Source: Rallus limicola (Eukaryota > Chordata > Aves > Gruiformes > Rallidae). Taken from it: a stretch of 64,000 bases of DNA. The position numbers and the translations under genes are program-made. Below are positions 48,101 to 58,320 of this stretch, one piece after another. The stretch spans positions 186,001 through 250,000 of the forward strand of contig JAKCOZ010000231.1 in assembly GCA_022605955.1 (NCBI GenBank), in the 5' to 3' direction. Under the pieces are notes generated by a model. It saw only the letters and a program-made list of their open reading frames with translations, had not been told where the DNA came from and ran no database searches. The stretch's first letter is position 1. Each line of letters starts with the position of its first letter.

Positions 48101-50253
48101 ACGAGCAGACCCTGTCACTTTGGCTCTCAGCCTTTTCCTTTGCCTGGAAAGAGGGAACATGCCTGGAACCTCCTACGGTGCTTTTCTCGGCCCTAGCAGA
48201 CTGCAGTTCAAAACATGCTACACGTCCAGCAATAACTCCCAAAGTAAAGAAGCTAGGCCTGAAAGGCATAGCTTGTCTGAAACCTCCTAACAGGACACAC
48301 GAGCAGACCCTGTCACTTTGGCTCTCAGCCTTTTCCTTTGCCTGGAAAGAGGGAACATGCCTGGAACCTCCTACGGTGCTTTTCTCGGCCCTAGCAGACT
48401 GCAGTTCAAAACATGCTAAACGTCCAGCAATAACTCCCAAAGTAAAGAAGCTAGGCCTGAAAGGCATAGCTTGTCTGAAACCTGCTAACAGGACACACGA
48501 GCAGCCCCTGTCACTTTGGCTCTCAGCCTTTTCCTTTGCCTGGAAAGAGGGAACATGCCTGGAACCTCCTACGGTGCTTTTCTCGGCCCTAGCAGACTGC
48601 AGTTCAAAACATGCTAAACGTCCAGCAATAACTCCCAAAGTAAAGAAGCTAGGCCTGAAAGGCATAGCTTGTCTGAAACCTCCTAACAGGACACACGAGC
48701 AGCCCCTGTCACTTTGGCTCTCAGCCTTTTCCTTTGCCTGGAAAGAGGGAACATGCCTGGAACCTCCTACGGTGCTTTTCTCGGCCCTAGCAGACTGCAG
48801 TTCAAAACATGCTCAACGTCCAGCAATAACTCCCAAAGTAAAGAAGCTAGGCCTGAAAGGCATAGCTTGTCTGAAACCTCCTAACAGGACACACGAGCAG
48901 ACCCTGTCACTTTGGCTCTCAGCCTTTTCCTTTGCCTGGAAAGAGGGAACATGCCTGGAACCTCCTACGGTGCTTTTCTCGGCCCTAGCAGACTGCAGTT
49001 CAAAACATGCTAAACGTCCAGCAATAACTCCCAAAGTAAAGAAGCTAGGCCTGAAAGGCATAGCTTGTCTGAAACCTCCTAACAGGACACACGAGCAGCA
49101 CCTGTCACTTTGGCTCTCAGCCTTTTCCTTTGCCTGGAAAGAGGGAACATGCCTGGAACCTCCTACGGTGCTTTTCTCGGCCCTAGCAGACTGCAGTTCA
49201 AAACATGCTAAACGTCCAGCAATAACTCCCAAAGTAAAGAAGCTAGGCCTGAAAGGCATAGCTTGTCTGAAACCTCCTAACAGGACACACAAGCAGACCC
49301 TGTCACTTTGGCTCTCAGCCTTTTCCTTTGCCTGGAAAGAGGGAACATGCCTGGAACCTCCTACGGTGCTTTTCTAGGCCCTAGCAGACTGCAGTTCAAA
49401 ACATGCTAAACGTCCAGCAATAACTCCCAAAGTAAAGAAGCTAGGCCTGAAAGGCATAGCTTGTCTGAAACCTCCTAACAGGACACACGAGCAGCCCCTG
49501 TCACTTTGGCTCTCAGCCTTTTCCTTTGCCTGGAAAGAGGGAACATGCCTGGAACCTCCTACGGTGCTTTTCTCGGCCCTAGCAGACTGCAGTTCAAATC
49601 ATGCTAAACGTCCAGCAATAACTCCCAAAGTAAAGAAGCTAGGCCTGAAAGGCATAGCTTGTCTGAAACCTCCTAACAGGACACACGAGCAGACCCTGTC
49701 ACTTTGGCTCTCAGCCTTTTCCTTTGCCTGGAAAGAGGGAACATGCCTGGAACCTCCTACGGTGCTTTTCTCGGCCCTAGCAGACTGCAGTTCAAAACAT
49801 GCTAAACGTCCAGCAATAACTCCCAAAGTAAAGAAGCTAGGCCTGAAAGGCATAGCTTGTCTGAAACCTCCTAACAGGACACACGAGCAGACCCTGTCAC
49901 TTTGGCTCTCAGCCTTTTCCTTTGCCTGGAAAGAGGGAACATGCCTGGAACCTCCTACGGTGCTTTTCTCGGCCCTAGCAGACTGCAGTTCAAAACATGC
50001 TAAACGTCCAGCAATAACTCCCAAAGTAAAGAAGCTAGGCCTGAAAGGCATAGCTTGTCTGAAACCTCCTAACAGGACACACGAGCAGACCCTGTCACTT
50101 TGGCTCTCAGCCTTTTCCTTTGCCTGGAAAGAGGGAACATGCCTGGAACCTCCTACGGTGCTTTTCTCGGCCCTAGCAGACTGCAGTTCAAAACATGCTA
50201 AACGTCCAGCAATAACTCCCAAAGTAAAGAAGCTAGGCATGAAAGGCATAGCT

Positions 50254-50324
50254 TGTCCTGTTAGGAGGTTTCAGACAAGCTAGGCCTGAAAGGCATAGCT
50301 TGTCTGAAACCTCCTAACAGGACA
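50254..50324. repeat. Type 1 junction, subtype 1a (last type 1 in the window)
   Basis: A 47-bp foldback insertion with perfect arms, identical to the one at 42,089, 8,165 bp upstream. No further type 1 junction occurs in the remaining 13.7 kb. Confidence 0.95.
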
Positions 50325-53270
50325 CACGAGCAGACACTGTCACTTTGGCTCTCAGCCTTTTCCTTTGCCTGGAAAGAGGGAACATGCCTGGAACCTCCTA
50401 CGGTGCTTTTCTCGGCCCTAGCAGACTGCAGTTCAAAACATGCTAAACGTCCAGCAATAACTCCCAAAGTATAGAAGCTAGGCCTGAAAGGCATAGCTTG
50501 TCTGAAACCTCCTAACAGGACACACGAGCAGACCCTGTCACTTTGGCTCTCAGCCTTTTCCTTTGCCTGGAAAGAGGGAACATGCCTGGAACCTCCTACG
50601 GTGCTTTTCTCGGCCCTAGCAGACTGCAGTTCAAAACATGCTAAACGTCCAGCAATAACTCCCAAAGTAAAGAAGCTAGGCCTGAAAGGCATAGCTTGTC
50701 TGAAACCTCCTAACAGGACACACGAGCAGCCCCTGTCACTTTGGCTCTCAGCCTTTTCCTTTGCCTGGAAAGAGGGAACATGCCTGGAACCTCCTACGGT
50801 GCTTTTCTCGGCCCTAGCAGACTGCAGTTCAAAACATGCTAAACGTCCAGCAATAACTCCCAAAGTAAAGAAGCTAGGCCTGAAAGGCATAGCTTGTCTG
50901 AAACCTCCTAACAGGACACACGAGCAGACCCTGTCACTTTGGCTCTCAGCCTTTTCCTTTGCCTGGAAAGAGGGAACATGCCTGTAACCTCCTACGGTGC
51001 TTTTCTCGGCCCTAGCAGACTGCAGTTCAAAACATGCTAAACGTCCAGCAATAACTCCCAAAGTAAAGAAGCTAGGCCTGAAAGGCATAGCTTGTCTGAA
51101 ACCTCCTAACAGGACACACGAGCAGCACCTGTCACTTTGGCTCTCAGCCTTTTCCTTTGCCTGGAAAGAGGGAACATGCCTGGAACCTCCTACGGTGCTT
51201 TTCTCGGCCCTAGCAGACTGCAGTTCAAAACATGCTAAACGTCCAGCAATAACTCCCAAAGTAAAGAAGCTAGGCCTGAAAGGCATAGCTTGTCTGAAAC
51301 CTCCTAACAGGACACACGAGCAGCCCCTGTCACTTTGGCTCTCAGCCTTTTCCTTTGCCTGGAAAGAGGGAACATGCCTGGAACCTCCTACGGTGCTTTT
51401 CTCGGCCCTAGCAGACTGCAGTTCAAAACATGCTAAACGTCCAGCAATAACTCCCAAAGTAAAGAAGCTAGGCCTGAAAGGCATAGCTTGTCTGAAACCT
51501 CCTAACAGGACACACAAGCAGACCCTGTCACTTTGGCTCTCAGCCTTTTCCTTTGCCTGGAAAGAGGGAACATGCCTGTAACCTCTTACGGTGCTTTTCT
51601 CGGCCCTAGCAGACTGCAGTTCAAAACATGCTAAACGTCCAGCAATAACTCCCAAAGTAAAGAAGCTAGGCCTGAAAGGCATAGCTTGTCTGAAACCTCC
51701 TAACATGACACACGAGCAGCCCCTGTCACTTTGGCTCTCAGCCTTTTCCTTTGCCTGGAAAGAGGGAACATGCCTGGAACCTCCTACGGTGCTTTTCTCG
51801 GCCCTAGCAGACTGCAGTTCAAAACATGCTCAACGTCCAGCAATAACTCCCAAAGTAAAGAAGCTAGGCCTGAAAGGCATAGCTTGTCTGAAACCTCCGA
51901 ACAGGACACACGAGCAGACCCTGTCACTTTGGCTCTCAGCCTTTTCCTTTGCCTGGAAAGAGGGAACATGCCTGGAACCTCCTACGGTGCTTTTCTCGGC
52001 CCTAGCAGACTGCAGTTCAAAACATGCTAAACGTCCAGCAATAACTCCCAAAGTAAAGAAGCTAGGCCTGAAAGGCATAGCTTGTCTGAAACCTCCTAAC
52101 AGGACACACGAGCAGCCCCTGTCACTTTGGCTCTCAGCCTTTTCCTTTGCCTGGAAAGAGGGAACATGCCTGGAACCTCCTACGGTGCTTTTCTCGGCCC
52201 TAGCAGACTGCAGTTCAAAACATGCTAAACGTCCAGCAATAACTCCCAAAGTAAAGAAGCTAGGCCTGAAAGGCATAGCTTGTCTGAAACCTCCTAACAG
52301 GACACACGAGCAGACCCTGTCACTTTGGCTCTCAGCCTTTTCCTTTGCCTGGAAAGAGGGAACATGCCTGGAACCTCCTACGGTGCTTTTCTCGGCCCTA
52401 GCAGACTGCAGTTCAAAACATGCTAAACGTCCAGCAATAACTCCCAAAGTAAAGAAGCTAGGCCTGAAAGGCATAGCTTGTCTGAAACCTCCTAACAGGA
52501 CACACGAGCAGCCCCTGTCACTTTGGCTCTCAGCCTTTTCCTTTGCCTGGAAAGAGGGAACATGCCTGGAACCTCCTACGGTGCTTTTCTCGGCCCTAGC
52601 AGACTGCAGTTCAAAACATGCTAAACGTCCAGCAATAACTCCCAAAGTAAAGAAGCTAGGCCTGAAAGGCATAGCTTGTCTGAAACCTCCTAACAGGACT
52701 CCCGAGCAGACCCTGTCACTTTGGCTTTCAGCCTTTTCCTTTGCCTGGAAAGAGGGAACATGCCTGGAACCTCCTACGGTGCTTTTCTCGGCCCTAGCAG
52801 ACTGCAGTTCAAAACATGCTAAACGTCCAGCAATAACTCCCAAAGTAAAGAAGCTAGGCCTGAAAGGCATAGCTTGTCTGAAACCTCCTAACAGGACACA
52901 CGAGCAGCCCCTGTCACTTTGGCTCTCAGCCTTTTCCTTTGCCTGGAAAGAGGGAACATGCCTGGAACCTCCTACGGTGCTTTTCTCGGCCCTAGCAGAC
53001 TGCAGTTCAAAACATGCTAAACGTCCAGCAATAACTCCCAAAGTAAAGAAGCTAGGCCTGAAAGGCATAGCTTGTCTGAAACCTCCTAACAGGACACAGG
53101 AGCAGACCCTGTCACTTTGGCTCTCAGCCTTTTCCTTTGCCTGGAAAGAGGGAACATGCCTGGAACCTCCTACGGTGCTTTTCTCGGCCCTAGCAGACTG
53201 CAGTTCAAAACATGCTAAACGTCCAGCAATAACTCCCAAAGTAAAGAAGCTAGGCATGAAAGGCATAGCT
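50254..53270 (+). repeat. Domain E: 15 plain monomers
   Basis: The first few monomers repeat those after 42,089, including GTATAGAAGC and CTGTAACC. After about 51.6 kb the variants change. At 51,898 one monomer has CCTCCGAACAGG for CCTCCTAACAGG. Near 53,095 one has ACACAGGAGCAG. The block ends at the first type 3 junction. Confidence 0.85.
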
Positions 53271-53304
53271 TGTCCTGTTATGCTATGCCTATCAGGCCTA
53301 GCTT
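53247..53304. repeat. Type 3 junction (+33 bp), inverted loop with partial left arm
   Basis: After CATAGCTTGTCCTGTTAT comes an inverted copy, 53,282-53,304, of the dyad region at 53,247-53,269. They pair over 23 bases with about two mismatches and a 12-nt loop. The CCTGTTA is the outer part of a type 1 left arm. The TCAGGCCTAGCTT is the inverted sequence seen in type 2. The 33 extra bases keep the reading frame. Confidence 0.93.
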
Positions 53305-55259
53305 GTCTGAAACCTCCTAACAGGACACACGAGCAGACACTGTCACTTTGGCTCTCAGCCTTTTCCTTTGCCTGGAAAGAGGGAACATGCCTGGAACCTC
53401 CTACGGTGCTTTTCTCGGCCCTAGCAGACTGCAGTTCAAAACATGCTAAACGTCCAGCAATAACTCCCAAAGTAAAGAAGCTAGGCCTGAAAGGCATAGC
53501 TTGTCTGAAACCTCCTAACAGGACACACGAGCAGCCCCTGTCACTTTGGCTCTCAGCCTTTTCCTTTGCCTGGAAAGAGGGAACATGCCTGGAACCTCCT
53601 ACGGTGCTTTTCTCGGCCCTAGCAGACTGCAGTTCAAAACATGCTAAACGTCCAGCAATAACTCCCAAAGTAAAGAAGCTAGGCCTGAAAGGCATAGCTT
53701 GTCTGAAACCTCCTAACAGGACACACGAGCAGACCCTGTCACTTTGGCTCTCAGCCTTTTCCTTTGCCTGGAAAGAGGGAACATGCCTGGAACCTCCTAC
53801 GGTGCTTTTCTCGGCCCTAGCAGACTGCAGTTCAAAACATGCTAAACGTCCAGCAATAACTCCCAAAGTAAAGAAGCTAGGCCTGAAAGGCATAGCTTGT
53901 CTGAAACCTCCTAACCTGACACACGAGAAGCCCCTGTCACTTTGGTTCTCAGCCTTTTCCTTTGCCTGGAAAGAGGGAACATGCCTGGAACCTCCTACGG
54001 TGCTTTTCTCGGCCCTAGCAGACTGCAGTTCAAAACATGCTAAACGTCCAGCAATAACTCCCAAAGTAAAGAAGCTAGGCCTGAAAGGCATAGCTTGTCT
54101 GAAACCTCCTAACAGGACACATGAGCAGACCCTGTCACTTTGGCTCTCAGCCTTTTCCTTTGCCTGGAAAGAGGGAACATGCCTGGAACCTCCTACGGTG
54201 CTTTTCTCGGACCGAGCAGACTGCAGTTCAAAACATGCTAAACGTCCAGCAATAACTCCCAAAGTAAAGAAGCTAGGCCTGAAAGGCATAGCTTGTCTGA
54301 AACCTCCTAACAGGACACCCGAGCAGACCCTGTCACTTTGGCTCTCAGCCTTTTCCTTTGCCTGGAAAGAGGGAACATGCCTGGAACCTCCTACGGTGCT
54401 TTTCTCGGCCCTAGCAGACTGCAGTTCAAAACATGCTAAACGTCCAGCAATAACTCCCAAAGTAAAGAAGCTAGGCCTGAAAGGCATAGCTTGTCTGAAA
54501 CCTCCTAACAGGACACATGAGCAGCACCTGTCACTTTGGCTCTCAGCCTTTTCCTTTGCCTGGAAAGAGGGAACATGCCTGGAACCTCCTACGGTGCTTT
54601 TCTCGGCCCTAGCAGACTGCAGTTCAAAACATGCTAAACGTCCAGCAATAACTCCCAAAGTAAAGAAGCGAGGCCTGAAAGGCATAGCTTGTCTGAAACC
54701 TCCTAACAGGACACACGAGCAGACGCTGTCACTTTGGATCTCAGCCTTTACCTTTGCCTGGAAAGAGGGAACATGCCTGGAACCTCCTACGGTGCTTTTC
54801 TCGGCCCTAGCAGACTGCAGTTCAAAACATGCTAAACGTCCAGCAATAACTCCCAAAGTAAAGAAGCTAGGCCTGAAAGGCATAGCTTGTCTGAAACCTC
54901 CTAACAGGACACACGAGCAGCCCCTGTCACTTTGGCTCTCAGCCTTTTCCTTTGCCTGGAAAGAGGGAACATGCCTGGAACCTCCTACGGTGCTTTTCTC
55001 GGCCCTAGCAGACTGCAGTTCAAAACATGCTAAACGTCCAGCAATAACTCCCAAAGTAAAGAAGCTAGGCCTGAAAGGCATAGCTTGTCTGAAACCTCCT
55101 AACAGGACACCCGAGCAGACCCTGTCACTTTGGCTCTCAGCCTTTTCCTTTGCCTGGAAAGAGGGAACATGCCTGGAACCTCCTACGGTGCTTTTCTCGG
55201 CCCTAGCAGACTGCAGTTCAAAACATGCTAAACGTCCAGCAATAACTCCCAAAGTAAAG

Positions 55260-55317
55260 AAGCTAGGCATGAAAGGCATAGCTTGTCCTGTTATGCTATG
55301 CCTATCAGGCCTAGCTT
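55260..55317. repeat. Type 3 junction (+33 bp), second copy
   Basis: The same arrangement as at 53,247, 2,013 bp downstream. The second monomer after it has CAGGAAACACGAG, shared with the copy after 58,263 but not with the first. Confidence 0.93.
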
Positions 55318-56726
55318 GTCTGAAACCTCCTAACAGGACACACGAGCAGACACTGTCACTTTGGCTCTCAGCCTTTTCCTTTGCCTGGAAAGAGGGAACA
55401 TGCCTGGAACCTCCTACGGTGCTTTTCTCGGCCCTAGCAGACTGCAGTTCAAAACATGCTAAACGTCCAGCAATAACTCCCAAAGTAAAGAAGCTAGGCC
55501 TGAAAGGCATAGCTTGTCTGAAACCTCCTAACAGGAAACACGAGCAGCCCCTGTCACTTTGGCTCTCAGCCTTTTCCTTTGCCTGGAAAGAGGGAACATG
55601 CCTGGAACCTCCTACGGTGCTTTTCTCGGCCCTAGCAGACTGCAGTTCAAAACATGCTAAACGTCCAGCAATAACTCCCAAAGTAAAGAAGCTAGGCCTG
55701 AAAGGCATAGCTTGTCTGAAACCTCCTAACAGGACACACGAGCAGACCCTGTCACTTTGGCTCTCAGCCTTTTCCTTTGCCTGGAAAGAGGGAACATGCC
55801 TGGAACCTCCTACGGTGCTTTTCTCGGCCCTAGCAGACTGCAGTTCAAAACATGCTAAACGTCCAGCAATAACTCCCAAAGTAAAGAAGCTAGGCCTGAA
55901 AGGCATAGCTTGTCTGAAACCTCCTAACCTGACACACGAGAAGCCCCTGTCACTTTGGTTCTCAGCCTTTTCCTTTGCCTGGAAAGAGGGAACATGCCTG
56001 GAACCTCCTACGGTGCTTTTCTCGGCCCTAGCAGACTGCAGTTCAAAACATGCTAAACGTCCAGCAATAACTCCCAAAGTAAAGAAGCTAGGCCTGAAAG
56101 GCATAGCTTGTCTGAAACCTCCTAACAGGACACATGAGCAGACCCTGTCACTTTGGCTCTCAGCCTTTTCCTTTGCCTGGAAAGAGGGAACATGCCTGGA
56201 ACCTCCTACGGTGCTTTTCTCGGACCGAGCAGACTGCAGTTCAAAACATGCTAAACGTCCAGCAATAACTCCCAAAGTAAAGAAGCTAGGCCTGAAAGGC
56301 ATAGCTTGTCTGAAACCTCCTAACAGGACACACAAGCAGACCCTGTCACTTTGGCTCTCAGCCTTTTCCTTTGCCTGGAAAGAGGGAACATGCCTGGAAC
56401 CTCCTACGGTGCTTTTCTCGGCCCTAGCAGACTGCAATTCAAAACATGCTAAACGTCCAGCAATAACTCCCAAAGTAAAGAAGCTAGGCCTGAAAGGCAT
56501 AGCTTGTCTGAAACCTCCTAACAGGACACACAAGCAGACCTTGTCACTTTGGCTCTCAGCCTTTTCCTTTGCCTGGAAAGAGGGAACATGCCTGGAACCT
56601 CCTACGGTGCTTTTCTCGGCCCTAGCAGACTGCAATTCAAAACATGCTAAACGTCCAGCAATAACTCCCAAAGTAAAGAAGCTAGGCCTGAAAGGCATAG
56701 CTTGTCTGAAACCTCCTAACAGGACA

Positions 56727-56840
56727 CACAAGCAAACCCTTTCACTTTGGCTCTCAGCTTTTTGCTTTGCTTGGAAAGAGGGAACATGCCTGGAACCTCC
56801 TACGGTGCTTTTCTCGGCCCGAGCAGACTGCAGCTCAAAA
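56727..56840 (+). repeat. Linked-variant monomer within domain F
   Basis: AAGCAAACCCTTTCAC, CAGCTTTTTGC, TTTGCTTGG, TCGGCCCGAGC and CAGCTCAAAAC occur together. Most of these changes are shared with the haplotype at 37,564 and its relatives in domains C and D. It sits in the five-monomer excess of the second type 3 unit, which suggests transfer from an array like C or D. Confidence 0.8.
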
Positions 56841-58262
56841 CATGCTAAACGTCCAGCAATAACTCCCAAAGTAAAGAAGCTAGGCCTGAAAGGCATAGCT
56901 TGTCTGAAACCTCCTAACAGGACACACGAGCAGACCCTGTCACTTTGGCTCTCAGCCTTTTCCTTTGCCTGGAAAGAGGGAACATGCCTGGAACCTCCTA
57001 CGGTGCTTTTCTCGGCCCTAGCAGACTGCAGTTCAAAACATGCTAAACGTCCAGCAATAACTCCCAAAGTAAAGAAGCTAGGCCTGAAAGGCATAGCTTG
57101 TCTGAAACCTCCTAACAGGACACCCGAGCAGACCCTGTCACTTTGGCTCTCAGCCTTTTCCTTTGCCTGGAAAGAGGGAACATGCCTGGAACCTCCTACG
57201 GTGCTTTTCTCGGCCCTAGCAGACTGCAGTTCAAAACATGCTAAACGTCCAGCAATAACTCCCAAAGTAAAGAAGCTAGGCCTGAAAGGCATAGCTTGTC
57301 TGAAACCTCCTAACAGGACACATGAGCAGCACCTGTCACTTTGGCTCTCAGCCTTTTCCTTTGCCTGGAAAGAGGGAACATGCCTGGAACCTCCTACGGT
57401 GCTTTTCTCGGCCCTAGCAGACTGCAGTTCAAAACATGCTAAACGTCCAGCAATAACTCCCAAAGTAAAGAAGCGAGGCCTGAAAGGCATAGCTTGTCTG
57501 AAACCTCCTAACAGGACACACGAGCAGACGCTGTCACTTTGGATCTCAGCCTTTACCTTTGCCTGGAAAGAGGGAACATGCCTGGAACCTCCTACGGTGC
57601 TTTTCTCGGCCCTAGCAGACTGCAGTTCAAAACATGCTAAACGTCCAGCAATAACTCCCAAAGTAAAGAAGCTAGGCCTGAAAGGCATAGCTTGTCTGAA
57701 ACCTCCTAACAGGACACACGAGCAGACCCTGTCACTTTGGCTCTCAGCCTTTTCCTTTGCCTGGAAAGAGGGAACATGCCTGGAACCTCCTACGGTGCTT
57801 TTCTCGGCCCTAGCAGACTGCAGTTCAAAACATGCTAAACGTCCAGCAATAACTCCCAAAGTAAAGAAGCTAGGCCTGAAAGGCATAGCTTGTCTGAAAC
57901 CTCCTAACAGGACACACGAGCAGCCCCTGTCACTTTGGCTCTCAGCCTTTTCCTTTGCCTGGAAAGAGGGAACATGCCTGGAACCTCCTACGGTGCTTTT
58001 CTCGGCCCTAGCAGACTGCAGTTCAAAACATGCTAAACGTCCAGCAATAACTCCCAAAGTAAAGAAGCTAGGCCTGAAAGGCATAGCTTGTCTGAAACCT
58101 CCTAACAGGACACCCGAGCAGACCCTGTCACTTTGGCTCTCAGCCTTTTCCTTTGCCTGGAAAGAGGGAACATGCCTGGAACCTCCTACGGTGCTTTTCT
58201 CGGCCCTAGCAGACTGCAGTTCAAAACATGCTAAACGTCCAGCAATAACTCCCAAAGTAAAG

Positions 58263-58320
58263 AAGCTAGGCATGAAAGGCATAGCTTGTCCTGTTATGCT
58301 ATGCCTATCAGGCCTAGCTT
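58263..58320. repeat. Type 3 junction (+33 bp), third copy
   Basis: The same arrangement again, 3,003 bp after the second. It is the last junction of any type. The remaining 5.7 kb keep an exact 198-bp phase. Confidence 0.93.

Larger units (their letters stand above)
42089..50253 (+). repeat. Domain D: 41 monomers between two identical junctions
   Basis: This 8,165-bp stretch repeats much of domain C, with the same 1,584-bp sub-repeat, linked-variant monomers at 45,927 and 47,511, and GAATTC monomers at 44,319 and 45,111. The first monomers after the junction carry private markers, such as GTATAGAAGC at 42,304 and CTGTAACC at 42,817, which reappear after 50,254. Confidence 0.88.
35900..51600 (+). 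repeat. 8.2-8.4-kb duplication joining domains C and D
   Basis: Markers at 35,956, 36,748, 37,315, 37,564, 37,950, 38,899, 39,148 and 39,534 recur exactly 8,363 bp downstream. From about 40,316 onward the offset is 8,165 bp, shown by CCTGCTAACAGG (40,316 and 48,481), TTTCTAGGCCC (41,207 and 49,372), the junctions at 42,089 and 50,254, GTATAGAAGC (42,304 and 50,469) and CTGTAACCTCC (42,817 and 50,982). The change of offset is one monomer: the first copy has two CCTGCTAAC monomers in a row at 40.1-40.3 kb, the second has one. Confidence 0.88.
53271..58286 (+). repeat. Domain F: units of 2,013 and 3,003 bp bounded by type 3 junctions
   Basis: The first unit (10 monomers + 33 bp) and the second (15 monomers + 33 bp) share their monomer order. 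Shared markers are ACCTGACACACGAGAAG at 53,914 and 55,927, TCTCGGACCGAGC near 54,205 and 56,218, and TTTGGATCTCAGCC near 54,733 and 57,538. The second unit has five extra monomers: four at about 56.3-57.1 kb (three with CACACAAGCAGACC or AAGCAAACC variants) and one at about 57.7 kb. Confidence 0.85.

Noticed and set aside
51731..52030. Small open frames in other phases near 51.7-52.0 kb
   Set aside because: They arise where the variants CATGCTCAACG and CCTCCGAACAGG remove stops that close this phase in other monomers. They are shadows of the repeat.
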